The notes: generated from the letters alone by a model not told the origin. Positions 1-7,188 are shown, counted from the first letter of the stretch. The stretch: 10,399 nucleotides of DNA from Ruminococcaceae bacterium UBA3323 (GCA_002361935.1 DESD01000068.1:1-10399), one strand, 5' to 3'. Numbers and translations are program-made.

Positions 1-27
1 TGGTTGCCTTTGCTACATACAAACAGC

Positions 28-53
28 AAAGGAGTACCGAACGGTACTCCTTT
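28..53. terminator. Hairpin terminator downstream of the surface protein pair
   Basis: A perfect inverted repeat (AAAGGAGTACCG at 28-39, complement at 42-53) can fold as an 8-bp GC-containing core, GGAGTACC/GGTACTCC, with a four-base loop and A/T extensions. It lies just after the stop codon of the leftmost minus-strand gene (62-64). Read on the minus strand it is followed by only TTT and then mixed sequence. Read on the plus strand it is followed by TTTT and an AT-rich stretch. It may therefore act in both directions, possibly also serving a convergent gene outside the window. Confidence 0.7.
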
Positions 54-61
54 TAAAATTA

Positions 62-1189
62 TTACTGTTTGTTTTTCTTTTTTCCGATTACGATAAGCAC
101 TGATGCAGCGGTAATCAAAAGAACCGCCCCGGAAACACCGGCAATTATATAAACCGCATTGGATGTTTTTTTTATTTGCTCAGCATTTGCCGAAACAGTG
201 GATTCACTTTCCAAAACACCTGTTGCTTCTTCCAAACTGTTCGCAAAATGAAATTTGCCTTTTGTAAGCATTTCATTGTATTTACCGATTTTTATTTGCT
301 TCCAATCATCTGCACTGCCTGCATAATAAATCTCTATATTGGCATCCTCATCGGCAGACAGCGTACCGAAGCAATTTTCTTCAATAATTTTAACAGACTT
401 GGGAATTGTAATGCTTTCCGGAGTATCATATTGAAAATTACCATGGCAAAGCTTAGTAACGCCTTCATTGATAACTACATTTTTAAAACTGACAAACCGC
501 ATATAATCATCGGAATACGGATTACCTGCGGTAAAAAGCAATCTGCTTAATTGCCAGTTTTCCTCGTTCGTCTTTAATTCTCCGCTGCCATTAACAACCA
601 ATTCCTCTGTAATGTAATTATAAGTGCAGCTGATATTTTCAGACAGCTTTTCCGTTTTGATTTCATTGCCTTTTCCCGAAAAACCTGTTGCAGATTTTTC
701 TACGGGAGCAGAATATTGAATATTCATTTTTGAAAATGCTTTATCATCACTGCCGATTACTTTATGCCAATCCTCTTTTGTGCCGCCGTAATGAATTGCT
801 TTTAACAATTCACAAGCTTTAAAAGAGCCGCTTATTTTCTTTATTGATTTTGGCAGGGTAATCTCCGATATTCTGATGTTTTCATCATATGAAGAAAAAA
901 CGATACCCAAATCAAAAACAGTTATGCCGTCTTTAATAATAAGCTTTTTTATTTCTTCAGTTTTTACAGACTGAGAATACAAATCTTCCGAAAGCACTCG
1001 TCCCGTCCATATCATACCATAGCCGTCAATCGTTAATTCGCCGCTGTTTTTATCAAAAGAGTATGCAGCGTTATCAGTAATCTTACCTGAAATAATTTTA
1101 CTGTCTGATGCAGACACCATTGAGTATGACAATAATACGAACGATAAGAATGCAGTTAATGAAAGAAGAACCGATAGTAGTTTTTTCAT
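62..1189 (-). CDS. Secreted membrane-anchored BspA-like leucine-rich protein, copy 1
   Basis: This 375-residue protein has no known specific function. Residues 1-27 form a signal peptide (KK, hydrophobic core, small residues near VSA). Two related modules follow, at about 30-160 and 185-318. Each has a short beta-like opening (SGELTIDGYG; EELVVNGSG), a line of the BspA-like LRR_5 type (LIIKDGIT..., ITLPKSIKKI; VVINEGVTKL, ITIPKSVKII), a YxGxxxDW signature (HYGGTKEDW at 133-141; YYAGSADDW at 288-296) and a short closing strand. A hydrophobic helix at about 346-368 followed by KKKNKQ anchors the C-terminus, leaving the modules outside the cell. There is no LPXTG sorting motif. Its ribosome binding site AAGGGGA overlaps the stop region of the upstream paralog, 10 bases away, so the two genes are probably cotranscribed. 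The family placement comes from the repeat pattern; ligand or adhesion roles would be guesses. Confidence 0.9.
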   Translation of the reverse strand: MKKLLSVLLSLTAFLSFVLLSYSMVSASDSKIISGKITDNAAYSFDKNSGELTIDGYGMIWTGRVLSEDLYSQSVKTEEIKKLIIKDGITVFDLGIVFSSYDENIRISEITLPKSIKKISGSFKACELLKAIHYGGTKEDWHKVIGSDDKAFSKMNIQYSAPVEKSATGFSGKGNEIKTEKLSENISCTYNYITEELVVNGSGELKTNEENWQLSRLLFTAGNPYSDDYMRFVSFKNVVINEGVTKLCHGNFQYDTPESITIPKSVKIIEENCFGTLSADEDANIEIYYAGSADDWKQIKIGKYNEMLTKGKFHFANSLEEATGVLESESTVSANAEQIKKTSNAVYIIAGVSGAVLLITAASVLIVIGKKKNKQ

Positions 1190-1199
1190 GAAAATCCCC

Positions 1200-2321
1200 T
1201 TATTTATTTTTCTTTCTTTTGATTACAATAAGCACAAACACAACAGCAATCAAAAGAACCGCAACTGAAGCACCGGCAATTATATAAACTGTATATGGTG
1301 ATTTTTCCATTGTATTGCCTGCCGCAGCATTTTCCTCGGCAAAATGAAGATTGCCGTTTATCAGCTCATCATTCATATCCCCGATTTCTATTTTATTCCA
1401 ATCAGTTTCACTACCTGCATAATATACATCCATTTTTTTATTTTCGGATTCCCGATAATTATCAATTGCTTCTTGATACAATTCATTATCATCTAAATTG
1501 CCAAAGCAGTTTGATTCAATCTTTGTTACAGATTTCGGAATCGAAACACTGTTGTAAACATCGGTAAAGTTATTTTTACAAAGCTTTGTTATACCATTTT
1601 CAATTACAACATCCCTTACACGTGGTATATTACAGTTATTATCATCAGAACCCCGATAAAACAATCCGTATACAGAATAGTCAAGATCATATACAGTTTC
1701 CGATATAAACAGCGGACCTTTTCCGCTTACAACTAATTTTTCCGTAATGTAGTCAAGCTTGCAGGATATTTTTTTATCCGGCAGAATTTTAACTGTTTCA
1801 ATTTCATCTCCTGCATTGTCTGCCAGGCTTTTGTCTGATTCAGGTACATCAACGGAATAATGGAATTCTAACTTTGAAAATAATTCATCCTGATTATCAC
1901 GGAAAATTATTTTATCCCAATCTTCCTTAGTCCCGGCATAATTGATTATTTTTAAGGAAGGACATCTGCTGAAATCGCCTTGAATCTTTTTTATGGATTT
2001 AGGCAAAGTCATTTCCGTAAGATTTATCCAATCATCAGATTCATATGCACCCATAAGTACATAGGAATCTAAAATGGTTATACCGTCTTTTACTAACAGC
2101 TTTTTTACAGAATCCGGCTCAATACCTGCCTCCCGCAAGTTTGTTGCAATGCAGGGCCACATTCTGCCATAGCCCTGAAAAATTACTTCGCCGCTTTCTT
2201 TATCAAAAGACTCTGTTACAGTCATCTCTTTTACTGACGAGGCAAACAGGGTTGTATTTGCAGATAATGTTACAGTTAAAAGCATAAAAGTAAAAAACAT
2301 AATTCTCAGTAAATTCTTCAT
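1200..2321 (-). CDS. Secreted membrane-anchored BspA-like leucine-rich protein, copy 2
   Basis: This 373-residue paralog of the next gene downstream has the same architecture. It has a signal peptide at about 1-28, LRR-like module 1 at about 31-156 (LLVKDGITIL, MTLPKSIKKI, NYAGTKEDW at 127-135), module 2 at about 184-328 (VVIENGITKL, VSIPKSVTKI, YYAGSETDW at 300-308), and a C-terminal transmembrane helix at about 345-367 ending in KRKKNK. Module 2 carries a longer acidic/polar insert at about 276-297 than its paralog. The start is supported by AAAGGTG seven bases upstream of the ATG. It is the first recognisable large gene behind the promoter at 2462-2490. The pair presumably arose by gene duplication, and the two modules within each protein by an older internal duplication. 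Function is unknown; a surface-exposed binding role is possible but not shown. Confidence 0.9.
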   Translation of the reverse strand: MKNLLRIMFFTFMLLTVTLSANTTLFASSVKEMTVTESFDKESGEVIFQGYGRMWPCIATNLREAGIEPDSVKKLLVKDGITILDSYVLMGAYESDDWINLTEMTLPKSIKKIQGDFSRCPSLKIINYAGTKEDWDKIIFRDNQDELFSKLEFHYSVDVPESDKSLADNAGDEIETVKILPDKKISCKLDYITEKLVVSGKGPLFISETVYDLDYSVYGLFYRGSDDNNCNIPRVRDVVIENGITKLCKNNFTDVYNSVSIPKSVTKIESNCFGNLDDNELYQEAIDNYRESENKKMDVYYAGSETDWNKIEIGDMNDELINGNLHFAEENAAAGNTMEKSPYTVYIIAGASVAVLLIAVVFVLIVIKRKKNK

Positions 2322-2336
2322 AATACACCTTTCTGA

Positions 2337-2426
2337 TTAAAGCAAAGTATTTGTTGAATTAATTTTCCAATCGTTACCATCCAAATATAAACCGATATAA
2401 TCTAATTGCGCTGCTTTCGTATTCAC
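2337..2426 (-). other. Possible 29-codon small ORF in the leader of the surface protein operon
   Basis: Between the predicted promoter and copy 2 there is an open frame starting with GTG and ending TAA, 29 codons, beginning MNTKAAQLDY if GTG initiates. The composition looks protein-like (LDYIGLYLDG, then NDWKIN). No convincing ribosome binding site is next to the GTG; the nearest purine-rich stretch, AGAGAGAAG, is about 20 bases away. It could be a leader peptide, a remnant of an older gene, or chance. The TAA ends 15 bases before the copy 2 start. Confidence 0.2.
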
Positions 2427-2461
2427 AAGAAATTATTTAACAAAACTTCTCTCTAAGCTTA

Positions 2462-2490
2462 ACAATATACTGTTTTGTTTCAAAAGTCAA
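2462..2490 (-). promoter_or_regulatory. Sigma-A-like promoter of the surface protein pair
   Basis: On the minus strand TTGACT (2485-2490) and TATTGT (2462-2467) are separated by exactly 17 bases. This is a near-consensus -35 box with a weaker -10 box; an overlapping TATATT would give a 15-base spacer. It lies just downstream of the ispH-S1 terminator, as expected for an independent transcription unit. The implied untranslated leader is about 130 bases, which is long, and no clear riboswitch fold was seen in it. Confidence 0.6.
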
Positions 2491-2509
2491 CACATAATTC
2501 AGCATAAGA

Positions 2510-2537
2510 AAAACGCTATGGAAATCCATAGCGTTTT
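2510..2537 (-). terminator. Intrinsic terminator of the ispH-S1 operon
   Basis: A perfect 12-bp stem (AAAACGCTATGG at 2510-2521, complement at 2526-2537) encloses a four-base loop. On the minus strand it is followed by a T-run leading into TCTTATG. It starts 11 bases after the TAA of the ispH-S1 gene, so it ends the housekeeping operon. The flanking A and T tracts may also allow some plus-strand termination. Confidence 0.88.
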
Positions 2538-2548
2538 GTTTGAATATA

Positions 2549-4600
2549 TTACTCTTCTTCTGTTGCTGTATCATCAGCAAGAGCTTCAATTGTTTCTTCA
2601 GGCTTTTTGATAAGCTCTTTCATGGAAAGGCTTACACGCTTTTTATCGAAATCAACATCCGTAATTCTTACCTTAACGGTATCGCCTACATTCAGAACAT
2701 CAGCAGGTGTTTTAATTCTATCCCAGCTGATCTGGCTGATATGGATAAGACCGTCAATACCTGGGATTACATTTGCAAAAGCACCAAATGCTGCAAGACC
2801 AACAATTTTAGCCTCAACATCAGAGCCTACAGGATAATCTCTTTTAAGAATCTCCCACGGATTATCTTCAATTTTCTTGAAGCCAAGAGAAATCTTTTTA
2901 TTTTCAGCATCTAAAGCCTTAACGGTAACCTCTACCTGATCGCCTACTTTAACAACTTCAGACGGATGCTTAATACGAGTCCATGAAAGCTCGCTGATAT
3001 GAATCATTCCGTCTACACCGCCGATATCTACAAAAGCGCCATAGCTTGTAAGGGATTTAACAGTTCCTGTTAATACCTGACCCTCTTCAAGCTTAGCCCA
3101 TGCAGCCTCTTCGGCAGCCCTTTTCTCTTCGGCAACAACAGCTTTAATTGAGCCTACTGCTCTTCTTCTTGCGTTGTTAACATCAATAATCTTGAAGCGG
3201 ACTGTTGCGCCCTTAAGAACATCAAGCTCCTGATTACGCGGAACACCTGTTAATGAAGCAGGCACGAATACACGGGTGCCTTTAACGGTTACAAGAACAC
3301 CGCCGCGGATAACTGCTGTTACAGGGCCTTCAAGAATTTCATCTGCTTCGCTTGCTGCAACGATTTCATCCCAGCCTTTGAATGCATCTGTTAACTTTTT
3401 GGAAAGCTTCAGCACGCCATCCTGATCATCTGTTTTCATAATGATAAGATCGAGCTCATCGCCCACAGAAACAACATCTTCGCATTTATCAAATGGTTCT
3501 GCCGAAAGGTCTTCTGCGGCAATAACGCCTGTCTGCTTTCTTCCGGGAACATCAACAAACACCTCTGTTGGGGTAATGTTTACAACGATTCCCTTTACTA
3601 CCTTGCTTGTGTCATCGTCACTGAATGATTCTTCGAGCATTTCTGCGAAGGTTGCCTCTCCATCAGCAGATGGATCGACAGCAGCCTTTTCGGCATTATC
3701 AGCGATTTCTGCTGTCTCAGCAACTGTTTCAGCTGCTTCAACTTCCTTTTCTTTAATTTCTTCGGACATGGATTTGAGTACCTCCTTGATAATTACCGAG
3801 GGTGTCGAGGCCCCGGCAGTAACTCCAATTACTTTGTAACTTGATAAATCTATGCCCGAAAGTTCACTTGCTGTTTCTATTAAAAAAGTTGGTGTATTTT
3901 CTGAACATACATCTCTAAGCTTGCATGTATTGGATGAATGGCGACCTCCGATAACAATTACAGCATCACATTCCTTTGATAAAGAACGTGCTTCCTCCTG
4001 TCTATCGGACGTTGCACTGCATATTGTATCAAATATTTCACAATTTGTATATACCTTTTTTAATTTTTTTTTACATTTTTTCCATTCTTCAAGGCTGAAA
4101 GTGGTTTGAGAAACGCAAATTATATCATTATCGGCAGAAAATTCTTCCGAATCAAGGATATTCTGCAGTTCTGTTTCATTCTTAAATACAAAGCTTTCGC
4201 CTTTGCAGAATGAGCGGATACCCTTAACCTCGGGATGATTGACGTCGCCGGCAATCAAAGTTATTGTACCGTTCTTCTGCTTTTCAACAATTCTGTGAAT
4301 TTTTAAAACAAACGGGCAAGTGGCATTAACATACGATATATTTCTGTTTTCAATATCATTAATAACAGATTTTTCCACTCCATGCGTACGAACAACAATT
4401 TTGTAGTCTTCTTCACATTCATCGGGGCAATTTATCATTTTAACACCCCTTGCCGATAAATCATCAACAAGCTGCTGATTATGAATGATAGGCCCCAAGG
4501 TGCAAACCTTTTCTCCGTTTTGAACAAGCTCATAAACAAGATTTACTGCACGGTCAACGCCAAAACAGAATCCTGCCGTTTCAGCGAGCTTAATCTGCAT
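2549..4600 (-). CDS. ispH: 4-hydroxy-3-methylbut-2-enyl diphosphate reductase fused to ribosomal protein S1
   Basis: This 683-residue cytoplasmic fusion protein joins two enzymes of different pathways. Residues 1-277 are IspH, the iron-sulfur enzyme that makes IPP and DMAPP in the last step of the MEP pathway. The three cluster cysteines are present (C12 in GFCFG, C95 in NATCP, C194 in TICSAT), as are H40, H73 (RTHG), H122/E124 (NHPEV), QTT at 165-167, SSNT at 222-225 and GASTP. A Glu/Ala-rich linker (about 280-335) leads to four S1 RNA-binding domains at about 334-401, 420-487, 505-576 and 590-661, the last two most canonical (GAFVDIGGVDGMIHIS; GIDGLIHIS). The tail is acidic. This fusion is known in clostridia. 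The ATG at 4600 was chosen because GGAGG lies nine bases upstream; a TTG at 4624 would put that site inside the gene. It overlaps plsC by 11 bases and is last in the operon. Confidence 0.96.
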   Translation of the reverse strand: MQIKLAETAGFCFGVDRAVNLVYELVQNGEKVCTLGPIIHNQQLVDDLSARGVKMINCPDECEEDYKIVVRTHGVEKSVINDIENRNISYVNATCPFVLKIHRIVEKQKNGTITLIAGDVNHPEVKGIRSFCKGESFVFKNETELQNILDSEEFSADNDIICVSQTTFSLEEWKKCKKKLKKVYTNCEIFDTICSATSDRQEEARSLSKECDAVIVIGGRHSSNTCKLRDVCSENTPTFLIETASELSGIDLSSYKVIGVTAGASTPSVIIKEVLKSMSEEIKEKEVEAAETVAETAEIADNAEKAAVDPSADGEATFAEMLEESFSDDDTSKVVKGIVVNITPTEVFVDVPGRKQTGVIAAEDLSAEPFDKCEDVVSVGDELDLIIMKTDDQDGVLKLSKKLTDAFKGWDEIVAASEADEILEGPVTAVIRGGVLVTVKGTRVFVPASLTGVPRNQELDVLKGATVRFKIIDVNNARRRAVGSIKAVVAEEKRAAEEAAWAKLEEGQVLTGTVKSLTSYGAFVDIGGVDGMIHISELSWTRIKHPSEVVKVGDQVEVTVKALDAENKKISLGFKKIEDNPWEILKRDYPVGSDVEAKIVGLAAFGAFANVIPGIDGLIHISQISWDRIKTPADVLNVGDTVKVRITDVDFDKKRVSLSMKELIKKPEETIEALADDTATEEE
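3767..3787 (-). promoter_or_regulatory. Internal Shine-Dalgarno and in-frame ATG at the IspH/S1 junction
   Basis: On the minus strand AAGGAGGT (3780-3787), an uninterrupted match to the anti-Shine-Dalgarno core, is followed after ten bases by an in-frame ATG (3767-3769), codon 278 of the fusion. From this ATG a 406-residue protein starting MSEEIKEKEV and containing all four S1 domains would be made. The following FAEMLEESF resembles the start of free-standing clostridial S1 proteins. The spacing is slightly long. Use of this start is inferred, not shown. Confidence 0.45.
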
Positions 4601-5249
4601 TTTTTTCTGCCTCCCATAAAGCAAGAATATTATCCATTACCATATTTGCAGCATGCTTGATATCACTTGGGGCAACCTCTTCCTTATCAAGCCCCATATC
4701 GGAAAGACTTAAAAGCCTGCCGTAGGAAATCGTTACCTGTTTGCCTGCTTTTATTGCGCCGTTGCAGCAAACGGCAACGGGAAGAACCGATGCATTTGTT
4801 GCCTTTGCAATTACGGCAACGCCTGATTTTGCTTTCTGAGGAACGCCGTCCTTATCCTTAATTCGTTTTCCCTCCGGGCAGATAGCCATAACATGACCCT
4901 CTTCAATAATTTTTTCACCGTATTCTATTGCAGAGGTATCGCCTTTTCCTCTTTTAACGGGAAAGCCGTAAAGATGCCTGATTACCCAGCCGACCACAGG
5001 ATTTTTAAAAAGCTCTATCTTCGCCATAAAGTGAAGCGGCGGAACATTTTTCGGAATTGAAACAAAAACAGGGTCAAACGCACTTGTATGATTCACTGCA
5101 ACTATGTATTTCTGATTGGGATCTGACGGCACATTTTCAAGCCCCTTGAATTTCAGCTTATACATTTTCTTAAAAATCGGGCCGAAAACATTTTTTACGA
5201 AGCCGTAAAACTTATAATGCTTAACAACGGAATAATCAAAATCTTTCAT
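4590..5249 (-). CDS. plsC: 1-acyl-sn-glycerol-3-phosphate acyltransferase (PlsC family)
   Basis: This 219-residue enzyme of the PlsC/LPLAT family is predicted to acylate lysophosphatidic acid to phosphatidic acid, the precursor of membrane phospholipids, at the inner face of the membrane. The catalytic NHTSAFD motif (H54, D59) fits HX4D. The second block is FPVKRGKGD (about 96-104), the third is PEGKR (125-129, with Lys where many members have Thr), and VLPVAV (155-160) is the fourth. The length is normal for short clostridial members. Its ATG overlaps the cmk stop codon by one base (TAATG), and its ribosome binding site AAAGGAG is encoded in the last codons of cmk, so translation of the two is probably coupled. 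The 3' end overlaps ispH by 11 bases. Exact acyl donor and position specificity cannot be read from the sequence. Confidence 0.93.
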   Translation of the reverse strand: MKDFDYSVVKHYKFYGFVKNVFGPIFKKMYKLKFKGLENVPSDPNQKYIVAVNHTSAFDPVFVSIPKNVPPLHFMAKIELFKNPVVGWVIRHLYGFPVKRGKGDTSAIEYGEKIIEEGHVMAICPEGKRIKDKDGVPQKAKSGVAVIAKATNASVLPVAVCCNGAIKAGKQVTISYGRLLSLSDMGLDKEEVAPSDIKHAANMVMDNILALWEAEKNAD

Positions 5250-5911
5250 TACTTTTCTCCTTTAATTATATCAACAATCATTTTAATGCTTTCATCCAGT
5301 GTGTTGCCTGTTGTATCCGCCATAACGGAATCCTCGCACGGCTTCATCGGTGCAATTTCACGATGACTGTCCTGATAATCTCTTTGATTGACATCGGCCA
5401 GCACCTCTTCATAGGTAACACTTTCGCCCTTTTCAACAAGCTCTTTATACCGTCTTTCCGCTCTGCATTCGGGAGAAGCAAACAGGAATATTTTCACATC
5501 GGCATCAGGAAGAACAACAGAACCGATATCTCTTCCATCCATAATGACGTTATTGTTTTTTGCTATATTCCTCTGCAAATCAAGAAGAAAAGCTCTGACG
5601 GCAGGAACACTTGAAACCCTTGAAGCACCCATAGAAATTTCAGGAGTACGGATGAGAGAAGATACATCCTCACCATTTAATATAACACACTGTGCTCCGT
5701 TTTCATCAAAATCAAGGCTTACATCGGTATTCTTAAGCATTTCAACAAGCTTATTCTCATCATCTAAAGCATCATTTCTTACTGCATTAAGCGCAATTGC
5801 TCTGTACAAAGCCCCTGTATCCACATAAATGAAGCCAAGCTGTTTAGCTGCTGCCTTTGCTATTGTGCTTTTTCCTGCGCCTGCAGGACCATCTATTGCA
5901 ACGTTTATCAT
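5249..5911 (-). CDS. cmk: Cytidylate kinase
   Basis: This 220-residue cytoplasmic enzyme phosphorylates CMP and dCMP with ATP, in pyrimidine nucleotide supply and recycling of CMP from lipid synthesis. The P-loop is GPAGAGKST (8-16). DTGALYRA (31-38) is the family motif in the NMP-binding part, MDGRDIGSVVLPDA (124-137) is diagnostic, and RDYQDSHREIAPMKP (177-191) forms the lid and arginine region. An in-frame extension upstream to 6040 is rejected: it would overlap the flavoprotein gene by over 100 bases and has no family character, whereas the ATG at 5911 follows AAAGGAG at good spacing and begins MINVAIDGPAGAGKST as expected. It lies 16 bases after the flavoprotein gene and overlaps plsC by one base. 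Confidence 0.97.
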   Translation of the reverse strand: MINVAIDGPAGAGKSTIAKAAAKQLGFIYVDTGALYRAIALNAVRNDALDDENKLVEMLKNTDVSLDFDENGAQCVILNGEDVSSLIRTPEISMGASRVSSVPAVRAFLLDLQRNIAKNNNVIMDGRDIGSVVLPDADVKIFLFASPECRAERRYKELVEKGESVTYEEVLADVNQRDYQDSHREIAPMKPCEDSVMADTTGNTLDESIKMIVDIIKGEK

Positions 5912-5927
5912 AGTTTTTTCTCCTTTT

Positions 5928-7151
5928 TTACATACTTTGACCGCAGAGCACACCTGTTGAAAACGCAATCTGCAGATTGAAGCCGCCGGTATAGGCATCA
6001 ACATCCATAACCTCGCCTGCAAAATAAAGATTCTCAACAATTTTAGACTGCATGGTTTTTGGGTTTATTTCTTTAACATTAACACCGCCGCCTGTTACGA
6101 TTGCAGCATCAATATCATATAAATCAGTTATATCAACTTTAAATTCCTTAATAAGCCTTACAAGATTCAATCTTTCCTGTCTGCTGATTTCGTTTACCTT
6201 TTTAGACGGTGCAATACCGCTTAAGGATACTATAACAGGAATCAGCTTTTTCGGCAGCAATTCGGAAAGCGAATTTATAAAATCTTTATTACTGCACTTA
6301 GAAAAATCACGCAAAATCCTTTTATCAAGCGTTTCAAAATCAAGTGCAGGCTTTAAATCAATAATAATCTTATAGTTATTCCTGCCGACATCTCTTATAT
6401 GACTGGAAGCCGAAAGAACAACGGGACCGCTTAAACCGAAATGTGTAAACAGCATTTCGCCGAAATCCGTATAAACAGCCTTATCATTTTTCATCAGCCT
6501 GATTGAAATATTTTTAAGGCTTAATCCCTGAAGCTTCGGGATAAAATGATTGCTGCAGACCAAAGGAACAAGGCAAGGGCGGATTTGTGTTATACTGTGC
6601 CCTGCCGATTTCGCAAGAGCATAGCCATCTCCGGTTGAGCCGGTTGAGGGATAGCTTTTTCCGCCTGTGCAGACTGCAACGGCATCACACGGCAGCCTTC
6701 CGCCGTTTTCAAGCACAACTGCACTGATTAAATGATTCTCAAATTCAAAGCCGACAGCTCTGTCCATTATAAATTCTGCACCGCATTGCTTTGCATGCTT
6801 AACAAGTGCATCCACAATATCAACTGCTTTATCGGAAACGGGAAAAACTCTGTTTCCGCGTTCAATTTTTGTTTCAACACCCATATCTGCTAAAAAAGCA
6901 ATAGTATCATACGGCATAAAATTTGAAAATGCAGAATAAAGAAATCTTGGATTTGTAGGAACATTGGAAATCAGTTCTTCCAGATCAAAGCAAGCGTTGG
7001 TTACGTTGCATCTGCCCTTACCCGAAATTAGCACCTTTCTTGCAGGGCGGGGCATTTTTTCAACAACCGTTACCCGATTGCCCTTTTTTGCACTTTCGGC
7101 GGCGGCCATCAGACCCGATGCGCCTGCACCGATTATGATAATATTTTTCAT
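5928..7151 (-). CDS. NAD(P)/FAD-dependent oxidoreductase, HI0933/BaiN family
   Basis: This 407-residue flavoprotein belongs to the HI0933/YhiN family (also annotated as aminoacetone oxidase-like or BaiN-like). The N-terminal dinucleotide-binding fold is clear: IIGAGASGLMAA (6-17), with E31 ending the second strand (VTVVEKM). It is followed by the family signature ARKVLISGKGRCNVTN (37-52). A second FAD-contacting region, VCTGGKSYPSTGSTGDGY, lies in the middle, and the C-terminal GEVMDVDAYTGGFN (about 379-392) closes the FAD site. The start follows GAGGA at good spacing. It is first in the operon behind the strong promoter at 7189-7217 and is commonly found next to cmk in clostridia. The physiological substrate is not known for most members; bile-acid reduction has been reported for one relative, but nothing here supports that role specifically. 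Confidence 0.92.
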   Translation of the reverse strand: MKNIIIIGAGASGLMAAAESAKKGNRVTVVEKMPRPARKVLISGKGRCNVTNACFDLEELISNVPTNPRFLYSAFSNFMPYDTIAFLADMGVETKIERGNRVFPVSDKAVDIVDALVKHAKQCGAEFIMDRAVGFEFENHLISAVVLENGGRLPCDAVAVCTGGKSYPSTGSTGDGYALAKSAGHSITQIRPCLVPLVCSNHFIPKLQGLSLKNISIRLMKNDKAVYTDFGEMLFTHFGLSGPVVLSASSHIRDVGRNNYKIIIDLKPALDFETLDKRILRDFSKCSNKDFINSLSELLPKKLIPVIVSLSGIAPSKKVNEISRQERLNLVRLIKEFKVDITDLYDIDAAIVTGGGVNVKEINPKTMQSKIVENLYFAGEVMDVDAYTGGFNLQIAFSTGVLCGQSM

Positions 7152-7188
7152 TCAGTCCTCTTTTATTAATCAAACAATTGTATATTTA

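Noticed and set aside
3..56. Plus-strand frame at the left edge ending TAA, as the tail of a convergent gene
   Set aside because: The frame runs straight through the terminator hairpin, and its short translation has no recognisable character. Too little sequence is present to support a gene.
176..550. Plus-strand open frame of 124 codons opposite surface protein copy 1
   Set aside because: It is antisense to a gene with signal peptide, modules and anchor, and its translation has no recognisable features.
843..862. LPKS in the surface proteins as a possible sortase signal
   Set aside because: It lies in the middle of the leucine-rich line (ITLPKSIKKI), not before the C-terminal helix, and there is no threonine-glycine. 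The proteins are better explained as helix-anchored.
2338..2455. Riboswitch in the leader of the surface protein pair
   Set aside because: The region is AT-rich, with no strong paired stems or conserved riboswitch motifs that I could recognise, and surface proteins of this kind are not usual riboswitch targets.
3441..3839. Plus-strand open frame of 132 codons opposite the ispH-S1 gene
   Set aside because: It is the reverse of strongly conserved IspH/S1 coding sequence. The Ser/Ala-rich translation reflects the Glu/Ala-rich linker on the other strand, and no promoter or ribosome binding site was seen.
4601..4624. Upstream TTG start of ispH adding eight residues
   Set aside because: The ribosome binding site GGAGG lies between the TTG and the ATG at 4600, and IspH proteins normally begin close to the MQIKLAETAGFCFG-like sequence.
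5912..6040. In-frame upstream extension of cmk giving a 263-residue protein
   Set aside because: It would overlap the flavoprotein gene by over 100 bases in another frame and adds residues with no family similarity. The ATG at 5911 has a good ribosome binding site and starts exactly at the kinase domain.
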